Source of the DNA: CAYGTO01 sp964352815
GTDB lineage: Bacteria > Pseudomonadota > Alphaproteobacteria > Rickettsiales > UBA3002
Direction of reading: 5' to 3'
Length of the DNA: 64,000 nt
Assembly: GCA_964352815.1 (NCBI GenBank)
Contig: CAYGTO010000006.1
Location: forward strand, 1-64,000
Shown here: one piece after another, positions 17,887 to 25,450 of the stretch
Layout of the letters: every line of letters begins with the position of its first letter
Numbering within the stretch: position 1 is the stretch's first letter
Translations under genes and position numbers: made by a program
The notes under the pieces: model-generated
Told to the model about the DNA's origin: nothing
The model's input: only the letters and a program-made list of their open reading frames with translations
Databases searched by the model: none

Positions 17887-18624
17887 TTAGACCATCAACA
17901 ATCCACCATTAATATGTAGCGTCTGGCCGGTGATGTAATTCGCATGATCACTCGCAAGAAACGCAACGCCTGCTGCCACATCATCTGGCAGACCAAAACG
18001 CGCCGCCGGAATATTGTCGGTAATACGTTTAGTTTGCTCTTCATTTAGCGCTTCGGTCATCGGCGTTTTGATAAAGCCCGGCGCGATGCAGTTCACCGTA
18101 ATGCCACGCGAGGCCACTTCCATCGCCAGCGACTTGCTCATCCCAATCATGCCCGCTTTTGACGCACAATAATTGGTCTGGCCTGGGTTGCCCATCACCG
18201 CCACGACCGAGGCGATGTTAATGATCCGGCCGGAGCGCGCTTTCATCATGCCGCGCAAAACGGCTTTATTCAGCCGGTGCGTCGCCGTCAGATTGATCGC
18301 AATCACATCATCCCATTCTTCGGGCTTCATACGCATCGCGAGATTATCTTTGGTAATCCCAGCATTGCAGACGAGAATATCCAGCCCGCCCAGCGCCTCA
18401 CTGGCTTGGCCTGGTAGCGCATCAACCGCATCCAAATCCTTCAAATTGCAAGGCAAGATAGTAACGTCACCGCCGATATTCCCAGCCACTTCTTCGAGTT
18501 TTTCCTCGCGTGTCCCAGAGATCGCCAACTGCGCGCCCGCGTTTGATAATGCCGTCGCGATCGCTTCGCCAATTCCGCCACTCGCACCCGTTACGAGCGC
18601 TTTTTTTCCTGTTAGATCGATCAT
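17887..18624 (-). CDS. fabG: 3-oxoacyl-[acyl-carrier-protein] reductase
   Basis: FabG, 245 residues, is a short-chain dehydrogenase that reduces 3-oxoacyl-ACP with NADPH. The cofactor motif TGASGGIGEAIA is at residues 13-24, CNAGITKDN near 86, and the catalytic Tyr-Lys pair in NYCASKAGM near 150. The C-terminus reads GQTLHINGGLLMV, typical of the family. It follows fabD on the same strand, separated by a dispersed repeat. Confidence 0.96.
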   Translation of the reverse strand: MIDLTGKKALVTGASGGIGEAIATALSNAGAQLAISGTREEKLEEVAGNIGGDVTILPCNLKDLDAVDALPGQASEALGGLDILVCNAGITKDNLAMRMKPEEWDDVIAINLTATHRLNKAVLRGMMKARSGRIINIASVVAVMGNPGQTNYCASKAGMIGMSKSLAMEVASRGITVNCIAPGFIKTPMTEALNEEQTKRITDNIPAARFGLPDDVAAGVAFLASDHANYITGQTLHINGGLLMV

Positions 18625-18640
18625 ATGTTCTCCTCTATTT

Positions 18641-18711
18641 CGTCATACTGGCGCTTGGCGCCAATATCTCATCCGCTTCATCAGATCCTGGTGTCGAGCA
18701 CCAGGATGACG
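18641..18711. repeat. Dispersed palindromic repeat, two hairpins
   Basis: It begins CGTCATACTGGCGCTTGGCGCCA and ends with the hairpin ATCCTGGTG-TCGAG-CACCAGGAT followed by GACG. The outer ends CGTCAT and ATGACG are inverted. The layout and words match the copy at 61-127. It lies in the 95-base space between fabD and fabG. Confidence 0.75.
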
Positions 18712-18719
18712 TTTGTGTG

Positions 18720-19661
18720 TTACGCCGCCTTCTCATAACTCTCTACATCTTCCGGAGACGCAATGTTCGACAGCTCAATCCCTGGACAGGTTCGCTTCAG
18801 CATGCCCGTGAGGACTTTGCCATGGCCACATTCTACCGCTTGGGTAATGCCTAGCTCCGGCAGACTCAACATCGATTCATGCCAGCGCACCATCGCGCAG
18901 ACTTGTTCTACCAGCAGCGCCTTAATCGCTTCCGGCTCTTGGGTCGGCTCTGCCGTGACATTCGCAATCACCGGCACGCAGGGGCTGATCATCTCGACTG
19001 AGGCCAACGCCTCACGCATTTTCTCTGCCGCCGGGCGCATCAGCTGCGAGTGGAACGGCGCACTGACTGCCAACGGCAACGCACGCTTCGCGCCCTTCTC
19101 TTTTGCCAAATCAATCGCGCGGTCAATCGCCGATTTTGTGCCGCTGATGACAATCTGGTTTTCCGAATTATGGTTCGCCACTTCACACACATCTGCGCCA
19201 CCAGCCGCTTCATGCGCCAGCGCCTTCACCGCGTCAATATCGAGCCCGATGATCGCCGCCATCGCGCCTTTACCTTCTGGCACGGCGGCTTGCATCGCCT
19301 GGCCACGAATCTTGAGAAGACGCGCAGAATCTGCAAGGGAAAGCGCACCAGCAGCAGTCAGCGCCGAATATTCCCCCAGCGAATGCCCCGCCACATAGCT
19401 GGCATTGGTCTCTACACTGATCCCTGCCTCTTTTTCCAGCACACGCATCGCCGCAATCGAGCACGCCATAATCGCCGGTTGCGCATTCTCGGTCAGGGTC
19501 AAGTCACCCTCTGGCCCTTCGCACATGAGCTGAAACAGCTTCTGATCGAGCGCATCATCCACCTCTTGAAACACCTCTTTGGCCGCTGGAAACGCTTCAG
19601 CAAGTGCCTTGCCCATGCCAATCGCTTGTGATCCTTGTCCGGGGAATAGAAAAATACGCAT
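18720..19661 (-). CDS. fabD: Malonyl-CoA--ACP transacylase
   Basis: FabD, 313 residues, loads malonate from CoA onto ACP, supplying all elongation steps. The N-terminal motif FLFPGQGSQ is at residues 4-12, the nucleophile Ser94 in AGHSLGEYSA, and a conserved His lies in SAPFHSQLM near 200. It is the first gene of the fab cluster and is divergent from rpsF across 216 bases. On the minus strand a candidate promoter, TTGACC (19721-19716) and TAGCAC (19698-19693) with 17 bases between, could drive it, but its -10 is poor. Confidence 0.96.
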   Translation of the reverse strand: MRIFLFPGQGSQAIGMGKALAEAFPAAKEVFQEVDDALDQKLFQLMCEGPEGDLTLTENAQPAIMACSIAAMRVLEKEAGISVETNASYVAGHSLGEYSALTAAGALSLADSARLLKIRGQAMQAAVPEGKGAMAAIIGLDIDAVKALAHEAAGGADVCEVANHNSENQIVISGTKSAIDRAIDLAKEKGAKRALPLAVSAPFHSQLMRPAAEKMREALASVEMISPCVPVIANVTAEPTQEPEAIKALLVEQVCAMVRWHESMLSLPELGITQAVECGHGKVLTGMLKRTCPGIELSNIASPEDVESYEKAA

Positions 19662-19762
19662 ATTTCCTCAATAGTCTGTTCACGAAACTTTGGTGCTAAG
19701 CGGTTTTCGCAGATTGGTCAAGCGCTGGGCAAAAACTACCCCAATATCAGGCGAATTAACCC

Positions 19763-19791
19763 TTGCACTTGCCGCATTTGCCCGCTATACA
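19763..19791 (+). promoter_or_regulatory. Sigma-70-type promoter for rpsF-rpsR-rplI
   Basis: TTGCAC (19763-19768) and TATACA (19786-19791) are separated by exactly 17 bases. It points at rpsF, whose ATG is 86 bases downstream. The same -35 hexamer and spacing with a near-identical -10 heads the secE operon at 57148-57176. Confidence 0.7.
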
Positions 19792-19877
19792 CCCTGCATT
19801 CATGTGGATAAAGCATGAACTTGCTTAATTATCAGGATATTCCGCTGGTGAGAATGTCCGTTAACCAAGGAGCACTT

Positions 19878-20231
19878 ATGAGCCTATACGAAATGACGTA
19901 TATTCTGCGCCATGACTTATCGAAACAAGAAGTCGATACGATCGCAGAGTCAGTTGAAAACACCCTAAAAGAACGTGGCGGATCAATCAGAAAGACCGAA
20001 TATTGGGGTCTGCGTTCGCTTGCCTACAAAATTAATAAGCACAGCAAAGGACATTACACCCATATGGGCATTGATGCACCTTTTGAAGCCATTGCAGAAG
20101 TGGAGCGCACCATGCGCCTGAACGAAGATGTGATGCGGTTGATGACAGTTAAAGTAGACGCGATTAGCGACGAGCCATCGCCACTGCTTAAGAAATCTGA
20201 CGACGATGATTACGATCGCGACGCAGCATAA
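19878..20231 (+). CDS. rpsF: 30S ribosomal protein S6
   Basis: Ribosomal protein S6, 117 residues, binds 16S rRNA as a dimer with S18 in the small-subunit platform. The start MSLYEMTYILRHD is set by AAGGAG eight bases upstream; an in-frame ATG at 19815 would add a non-conserved 21-residue leader. The motif YWGLRSLAYKINKHSKGHY near residue 50 is typical. The acidic tail is (SDDDDYDRDAA). First gene of the S6-S18-L9 operon. Confidence 0.97.
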   Translation: MSLYEMTYILRHDLSKQEVDTIAESVENTLKERGGSIRKTEYWGLRSLAYKINKHSKGHYTHMGIDAPFEAIAEVERTMRLNEDVMRLMTVKVDAISDEPSPLLKKSDDDDYDRDAA

Positions 20232-20242
20232 GGAGAGATATC

Positions 20243-20485
20243 ATGACTGAAAGAACTAACACTAAGAAACCCTTTTTCAAACGTCGCCGTTCGTGCCCAC
20301 TTTCGGGCAAAGGCGCGCCTGAAATCGATTATAAGAATGTAAAATTGCTCAAACGTTTCATTTCTGAGCGTGGTAAGATTTTGCCAAGCCGTATCACATC
20401 GGTTTCGGCGAAAAAACAGCGTCAGCTTTCAAAAGCAATCAAACGTGCGCGCAGCATTGCCTTGCTGCCATACGTTGCGCAATAA
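20243..20485 (+). CDS. rpsR: 30S ribosomal protein S18
   Basis: Ribosomal protein S18 has 80 residues and is strongly basic. It carries the S18 signature IDYKNVKLLKRFISERGKI near residue 29 and a C-terminal RQLSKAIKRARSIALLPYV. It pairs with S6 on the 30S platform. The ribosome site AAGGAGA precedes ATG. It lies 11 bases after rpsF and 10 before rplI. Confidence 0.98.
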   Translation: MTERTNTKKPFFKRRRSCPLSGKGAPEIDYKNVKLLKRFISERGKILPSRITSVSAKKQRQLSKAIKRARSIALLPYVAQ

Positions 20486-20495
20486 GGAGACCAAC

Positions 20496-21122
20496 ATGCA
20501 AGTGATTCTACTCGAACAAATTTCTGGCCTTGGAAGCATCGGTGACGTCGTCAGCGTCAAAAATGGTTTTGGTCGCAATTATTTGGTGCCACAAGGCAAA
20601 GCGCTTCGTGCTACCGATTCGAATAAAAAAGAAATTGAGCAGCGCCGCGTCGCGCTTGAAAAGCAAAATAACGAACGCAAAGCCGAAGCGGAGAAGCGTC
20701 TCAAAGAATTTGATGGTGTGGTCACTACGATCGTGCGTCAAGCCAGTGAAGATGGCAAGCTCTATGGTTCGGTTGCCGTGCGCGATATCGCTGCGTCTTT
20801 GAAGGAAGATGGCAAACAGATTGATGCGCGCATGATCGACCTGCTTCAGCCGATCAAGGCACTCGGTCTGCATAAGGTCACGGTGAATCTTCATGCCGAA
20901 GTACAAGCAGAAGTGAAGGTGCATGTGGCACGTAATGCTGACAGCCCAATTCCAGAAGAGCTTCTTGAAGAAGAGAAAGAAGAACAGACAGTCGTAGAAA
21001 CAGTGGCTGAAGCGGTTGAAACGGCTGCTGACGCCATCGTCGATCCTGTCACAGAAGCAGTAGAAGAGGCGATCGAGAAACTCGATAATGCCGTAACAAC
21101 AGATGAAGAGAAAAGCGCTTAA
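20496..21122 (+). CDS. rplI: 50S ribosomal protein L9 with acidic C-terminal tail
   Basis: L9 bridges 23S rRNA near the L1 stalk and helps maintain reading frame. Here it is 208 residues against about 150 in E. coli. The N-terminal RNA-binding domain (MQVILLEQISGLGSIGDVV, NGFGRNYLVPQGKA) and the long connecting helix are normal. The last 50 or so residues after the C-terminal domain are Glu/Val/Ala-rich and look disordered. Longer L9 tails are common in Alphaproteobacteria. The start at 20496 has AAGGAGA upstream; an earlier in-frame start overlaps rpsR and is rejected. A terminator follows. Confidence 0.96.
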   Translation: MQVILLEQISGLGSIGDVVSVKNGFGRNYLVPQGKALRATDSNKKEIEQRRVALEKQNNERKAEAEKRLKEFDGVVTTIVRQASEDGKLYGSVAVRDIAASLKEDGKQIDARMIDLLQPIKALGLHKVTVNLHAEVQAEVKVHVARNADSPIPEELLEEEKEEQTVVETVAEAVETAADAIVDPVTEAVEEAIEKLDNAVTTDEEKSA

Positions 21123-21144
21123 CACGCATTTCTTTCGCACATTC

Positions 21145-21179
21145 AAAGGCCATCCCACCGGATGGCCTTTTTTGTTTTC
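21145..21179 (+). terminator. Rho-independent terminator after rplI
   Basis: AAAGGCCATC (21145-21154) pairs with GATGGCCTTT (21161-21170) across a CCACCG loop, followed by TTTGTTTT. It closes the rpsF-rpsR-rplI operon before dnaB. Confidence 0.88.
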
Positions 21180-21280
21180 CACAGGTTATCATCTCTTGTG
21201 TGCAGCTCTAGCCATTTACTTCTCACAACATCATTCCGAGCCTACTACTAACGCAATTAACAATAACCATTAGGCAAGCT

Positions 21281-22792
21281 ATGAATGATGTCGCCATTGC
21301 GGCCACCGCCCCCTCTTCTAATACCGATACACCCATCAATAGCGATGAACGACTGTCGCTCTTTTATCGCGAAGTTCCTTATAATTTGGAACTTGAGCAG
21401 GCGCTTCTTGGTGCAATTCTAGGCAATAATGAGCTGCTCAACGTGGTAAGCCATCGGCTACGTCCAGAAATGTTCTATGCCGAACTCCATCAGCAGATCT
21501 ACCAGACAATTTTGCAGTTCCATGACAAAGGATTGGTCGCAAACCCTGTCACACTCAAGCACCATTTCATCGGTGAAGAGGGCATTGACGACACGTATCT
21601 CGCCAAGCTCGCCGCCGCTGCCATGAGCGTTATCAACGCTGCCGATTATGGTCAGCTCATTATTGATCTGGCAATGAAACGCCAACTCATTGCCATTGGT
21701 GAGGAAGTCGTCAACGAAGCCTACGACCCTAAAGATGATCGCAGCGCGATACAACAGATCGAACAGGCAGAGCAAAAACTTTTCTCACTGGCCAGCGAAG
21801 ACGTTTCCGAACGTGGCTTCCGTCCAATCAAAATCGGGCTTCTCTCTGCTATTGAAAGCGCCGAAGCAGCTTATCAACGCGATAGTAGCATCGTCGGTCT
21901 ATCGAGCGGATTGCGCGATATTGATGAAAAACTTGGCGGCCTTAAACCATCTGACTTGTTGATTCTTGCAGGCCGTCCATCCATGGGGAAAACCGCACTC
22001 GCCACCTGCCTTGCCTATAATGTGGCGCGCGATGTCGCACGGGAACATGAAAAAAATGGCGGCACAGGCGCCTGCCCAAGCGTCGGCTTTTTCTCGCTCG
22101 AGATGTCCGCCGAACAGCTTGCCATGCGGATTCTCGCAAGCAGTTGTGGCGTTAATTCAAGTAAGCTTCAGCGCGGAGAAATTACGCAAGATGAATTTAC
22201 CGAAGTGGTGCGCCGAAGCAACGAACTCTCCGCCCTGCCATTCCATATTGATGACACGCCAGCCCTATCGATCGCCGCAATCCGCACCCGTGCTCGCCGC
22301 CTGAAACGCGTGCATAATGTTGGGCTGATCATCGTGGATTACCTCCAGCTGGTGCGCGGCACCTCGCAGCAAAGCCAATCTAATCGTGTGATCGAGATTT
22401 CCGAAATCACCCAAGGCCTCAAAGCCATTGCCAAGGAACTCAACATTCCGGTCATTGCCCTATCCCAGCTTTCGCGTGCCGTCGAGCAACGCGAAGACAA
22501 ACGCCCGCAACTCTCTGACCTTCGCGAATCAGGATCGATCGAGCAGGATGCCGATGTGGTGATGTTTGTCTACCGTGAGGAATACTATCTCTCACGCACC
22601 GAGCCGCGCCCAGACACGCCAGAGCACATCACCTGGATGGAAAAAATGGAGAAAGTGCATGGCCTCGCCGATGTGATTTTCGCCAAGCAGCGCCATGGCC
22701 CTATTGGCACGGTGCAGGTTCAGTTCCAGTCCGCGCTGACCCGTTTCGAAGATTTGGCACGCGACGCCTACTTGCCTGAGATGCACGAATAA
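21281..22792 (+). CDS. dnaB: Replicative DNA helicase
   Basis: DnaB, 503 residues, is the hexameric helicase that unwinds DNA at the replication fork. The N-terminal helical domain (PYNLELEQALLGAIL, near residue 30) binds primase. The RecA-like motor has the Walker A motif GRPSMGKTALA near 230, FFSLEMSAEQL near 270 and Walker B IIVDYLQLV near 350. The motif SQLSRAVEQREDKRPQLSDL (near 405) is a family signature. No intein is present. It precedes alr by four bases, as in many Alphaproteobacteria. Confidence 0.98.
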   Translation: MNDVAIAATAPSSNTDTPINSDERLSLFYREVPYNLELEQALLGAILGNNELLNVVSHRLRPEMFYAELHQQIYQTILQFHDKGLVANPVTLKHHFIGEEGIDDTYLAKLAAAAMSVINAADYGQLIIDLAMKRQLIAIGEEVVNEAYDPKDDRSAIQQIEQAEQKLFSLASEDVSERGFRPIKIGLLSAIESAEAAYQRDSSIVGLSSGLRDIDEKLGGLKPSDLLILAGRPSMGKTALATCLAYNVARDVAREHEKNGGTGACPSVGFFSLEMSAEQLAMRILASSCGVNSSKLQRGEITQDEFTEVVRRSNELSALPFHIDDTPALSIAAIRTRARRLKRVHNVGLIIVDYLQLVRGTSQQSQSNRVIEISEITQGLKAIAKELNIPVIALSQLSRAVEQREDKRPQLSDLRESGSIEQDADVVMFVYREEYYLSRTEPRPDTPEHITWMEKMEKVHGLADVIFAKQRHGPIGTVQVQFQSALTRFEDLARDAYLPEMHE

Positions 22793-22796
22793 ACAC

Positions 22797-23900
22797 ATGA
22801 ACACCCCGACCCTCACCATCAATCTCGATGCGCTGGCGGATAATTGGCGCTTGTGTCAAAGCCGCTTTAGCGGAAAAGAATGTGCCTCAGTGGTTAAATC
22901 GAATGCCTATGGTCTTGGGGTGAAACGCGTTGCCGGCACGCTGGCGAATGCCGGATGCCACACCTTCTTTGTTGCTACCCTCGCCGAAGCCATTGCGCTT
23001 CGTGACTATCTTCCCAAACGCACCATAGCGGTATTCCACGGCATTCAAGCTGGCGAAGCTCCTCTCTTTATTGAACATGGGCTTGTGCCTGTTCTCAACA
23101 CGGTTGAGCAGGTGCATGAATGGCGTATGATCGCTGAAGGAAATCCTGGTGCGCCTTCAATGCTCCATATTGACACGGGCATGCGACGCCTTGGCATCAC
23201 TCCCGGTGAATGGGACGCTCTGCTAGCGCGTGATGCTTCTATTCTTAGAAAATGCAATGTTTCGCTAGTAATGAGCCATTTTGCCTGCGCCTCAGAACCT
23301 AACCATACAGCCAACGCGTGGCAGCGCGATGCATTTGCCGCCATTGCCAAACAATGCGGCGACATTCCCACCAGCCTGTGCAATTCCGCCGGTGTCCTGC
23401 TCGGCGAGGACTATCATTTCGATGTCGCCCGCCCAGGCTGTGCGCTCTACGGGATCAGTCCATTCCATGCCTCAAGCAACAATCCGATGAAACCCGTCAT
23501 CACTTTAAGCGCGCCTATCGTACAGCTTCGCATGCTCGAGCAAGAGGAAGGTGTGGGCTATGGCCATACATCGCGTGCTCCAAAAGGCACACGCATCGCC
23601 ACGATTGCACTCGGTTATGCAGATGGCTTGGATCGGGGCTTGAGTAATCGCCTGACCGGGTTTATAGAAGGGCATGAAGTCAAACAGATTGGACGTGTGA
23701 GTATGGATCTGACCAGTTTTGATGTCTCGAATGTGCCGCCTTCGCTATTACAGCATGCCTCGCGCATTGAAATCCTTAATGATACCCAAACCGTTGACCA
23801 TCTGGCCGAACAGCTCGATACGATTGGCTATGAGATCTGTACAAATCTTGGTTCACGTATCGCGCGGCGTTATGTCTCAAGCAACGGAGATGCTGAATGA
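22797..23900 (+). CDS. alr: Alanine racemase
   Basis: This 367-residue PLP enzyme converts L-alanine to D-alanine for peptidoglycan. The PLP lysine is Lys34 in VVKSNAYGLG, and the opposite-face catalytic Tyr lies in GVGYGHTSRA near residue 248. The C-terminal beta domain is complete (VSMDLTSFDV, CTNLGSRIARRYV). It begins four bases after the dnaB stop, and its own stop overlaps the mlaE start in ATGA. It is the only alanine racemase gene seen here. Confidence 0.96.
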   Translation: MNTPTLTINLDALADNWRLCQSRFSGKECASVVKSNAYGLGVKRVAGTLANAGCHTFFVATLAEAIALRDYLPKRTIAVFHGIQAGEAPLFIEHGLVPVLNTVEQVHEWRMIAEGNPGAPSMLHIDTGMRRLGITPGEWDALLARDASILRKCNVSLVMSHFACASEPNHTANAWQRDAFAAIAKQCGDIPTSLCNSAGVLLGEDYHFDVARPGCALYGISPFHASSNNPMKPVITLSAPIVQLRMLEQEEGVGYGHTSRAPKGTRIATIALGYADGLDRGLSNRLTGFIEGHEVKQIGRVSMDLTSFDVSNVPPSLLQHASRIEILNDTQTVDHLAEQLDTIGYEICTNLGSRIARRYVSSNGDAE

Positions 23901-24679
23901 CACTCGACCATCTTCTGAGTCCTATCGGACGCACCTTCCTCAACTTTCTATCTGCGATTGGCCGGCTGACCCTATTCACATGGCATGGGGTGAGCTCCGC
24001 GCTGACGCCGCCCTATTACCCGCGCCAGATTCTGCGCATGATGGTTGAAATCGGCTATTACTCCCTGCCTGTGATTGGCCTCACCGCCATCTTCACCGGC
24101 GGCGTGCTTGCGCTGCAAAGCTACTCCGGTTTTTCACGCTTCTCGGCAGAAAGCTCGATCGCAATTGTTGTGGTACTGTCGATCACACGTGAACTTGGCC
24201 CTGTTTTGGCGGGTCTGATGGTAGCGGGACGCATTGGTGCAGCTTTTGCTGCGGAGATTGGTACAATGCGGGTGACTGAACAGATCGATGCGCTCGTTAC
24301 CTTGTCGACAAATCCGTTTAAGTATCTCGTCTTCCCTCGCCTACTCGCGGGCATGCTGATGCTGCCATGCCTCGTATTGGTTGCGGACATTATCGGCGTC
24401 TTTGGCGGTTACATTGTCAGCATCCAGAAGCTAGGCTTTGCGCCTGGCCCGTACATTCAAAGCACATGGGGCTTTTTGGAAGCGCGCGACGTCATTTCAG
24501 GCCTCGTCAAAGCGGCCGTTTTTGGCTTCGTCATCGCGCTGATGGGCTGCTATCATGGCTACCATTCACGCGGCGGGGCGCAGGGCGTTGGCGCGGCAAC
24601 CACCAATGCCGTAGTGTCTGCATCCATCCTAATTCTGATTCTCAACTATCTTATCACTGAACTTTTCTTCGCCGTATGA
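23897..24679 (+). CDS. mlaE: ABC transporter permease, MlaE family
   Basis: This 260-residue MlaE/YrbE-type permease belongs to the ABC system that moves phospholipids between the inner and outer membranes. There are five to six membrane helices, and the family motif ARELGP-like TRELGPVLAGLMVAGRIGA is near residue 95. The start overlaps alr by four bases (ATGA), and the stop overlaps mlaF the same way, so the three are translationally linked. The substrate-binding partner MlaD and the periplasmic MlaC are not in this window. Confidence 0.92.
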   Translation: MTLDHLLSPIGRTFLNFLSAIGRLTLFTWHGVSSALTPPYYPRQILRMMVEIGYYSLPVIGLTAIFTGGVLALQSYSGFSRFSAESSIAIVVVLSITRELGPVLAGLMVAGRIGAAFAAEIGTMRVTEQIDALVTLSTNPFKYLVFPRLLAGMLMLPCLVLVADIIGVFGGYIVSIQKLGFAPGPYIQSTWGFLEARDVISGLVKAAVFGFVIALMGCYHGYHSRGGAQGVGAATTNAVVSASILILILNYLITELFFAV

Positions 24680-25449
24680 CTATGATGGAACCGAAAATAT
24701 TGATGAAGAACGTCAGCAAGCGCTTTGGCTCAAAGCAGGTGCTCGACGGCGTTAATCTGAATATTGCTGAAAAAGAATCGCTCGTCATCATTGGTGGCTC
24801 CGGCACAGGAAAGTCGGTCACCATCAAATCGATTCTGGGTCTGGTCGCACCCGATTCAGGAGAGATTCTGGTCGATAATAAAAGCGTACTTGGCCTATCT
24901 AACCGCCAGCGTGAGAAGCTGATGCAGCGTTTTGGCATGCTGTTCCAAGGCGGTGCACTGTTCGATAGCTTAAGCGTTTGGCAGAATATCACCTTTGCTC
25001 TGACACAAGGCAAGAATGCGCTGTCGATCAATGACGCAAAAGACCTAGCCACGCAGAAATTGAAGCAGGTCGGCCTGGGCCCTGATGTCGCGTTCCAAAT
25101 GCCCTCGGAACTCTCGGGCGGCATGCAAAAGCGCGTGAGCCTGGCGCGTGCAATTGCCGGCGATCCAGAGATTATTTTCTTCGATGAGCCCACCACCGGG
25201 CTCGACCCCATCATGGCCGATGTGATCAATGATCTCATTATTAAATGCCGCGAAGAACTGGGGGCCACGACCCTGACCATCACCCATGATATGGCCAGTG
25301 TGCGTAAGGTCGCGAACCGCGTTGCCATGCTCCATGGCGGGAAAATTATTTGGAGTGGCTCTGTTGAGTTTATTGATGATTGTGGCAATGAATATGTCGA
25401 CCAATTCGTCCATGGCCGCGCCCACGGCCCAATCAAAATGGCGGTGTAA
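24676..25449 (+). CDS. mlaF: ABC transporter ATP-binding protein, MlaF family
   Basis: This 257-residue ATPase energises the MlaE permease. The Walker A motif GGSGTGKS is at residues 40-47, the Q-loop in MLFQGGALFDSLSVWQN, the signature LSGGMQKRVSLARAI near 145, Walker B IIFFDEPTTGLDP near 165 and the switch His in TITHDM near 200. GALFDS after the Q-loop is typical of the Mla-type subfamily. It is the last gene of the dnaB-alr-mlaE-mlaF run and ends one base short of the convergent deaminase-like gene. Confidence 0.93.
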   Translation: MTMMEPKILMKNVSKRFGSKQVLDGVNLNIAEKESLVIIGGSGTGKSVTIKSILGLVAPDSGEILVDNKSVLGLSNRQREKLMQRFGMLFQGGALFDSLSVWQNITFALTQGKNALSINDAKDLATQKLKQVGLGPDVAFQMPSELSGGMQKRVSLARAIAGDPEIIFFDEPTTGLDPIMADVINDLIIKCREELGATTLTITHDMASVRKVANRVAMLHGGKIIWSGSVEFIDDCGNEYVDQFVHGRAHGPIKMAV

Positions 25450-25450
25450 C

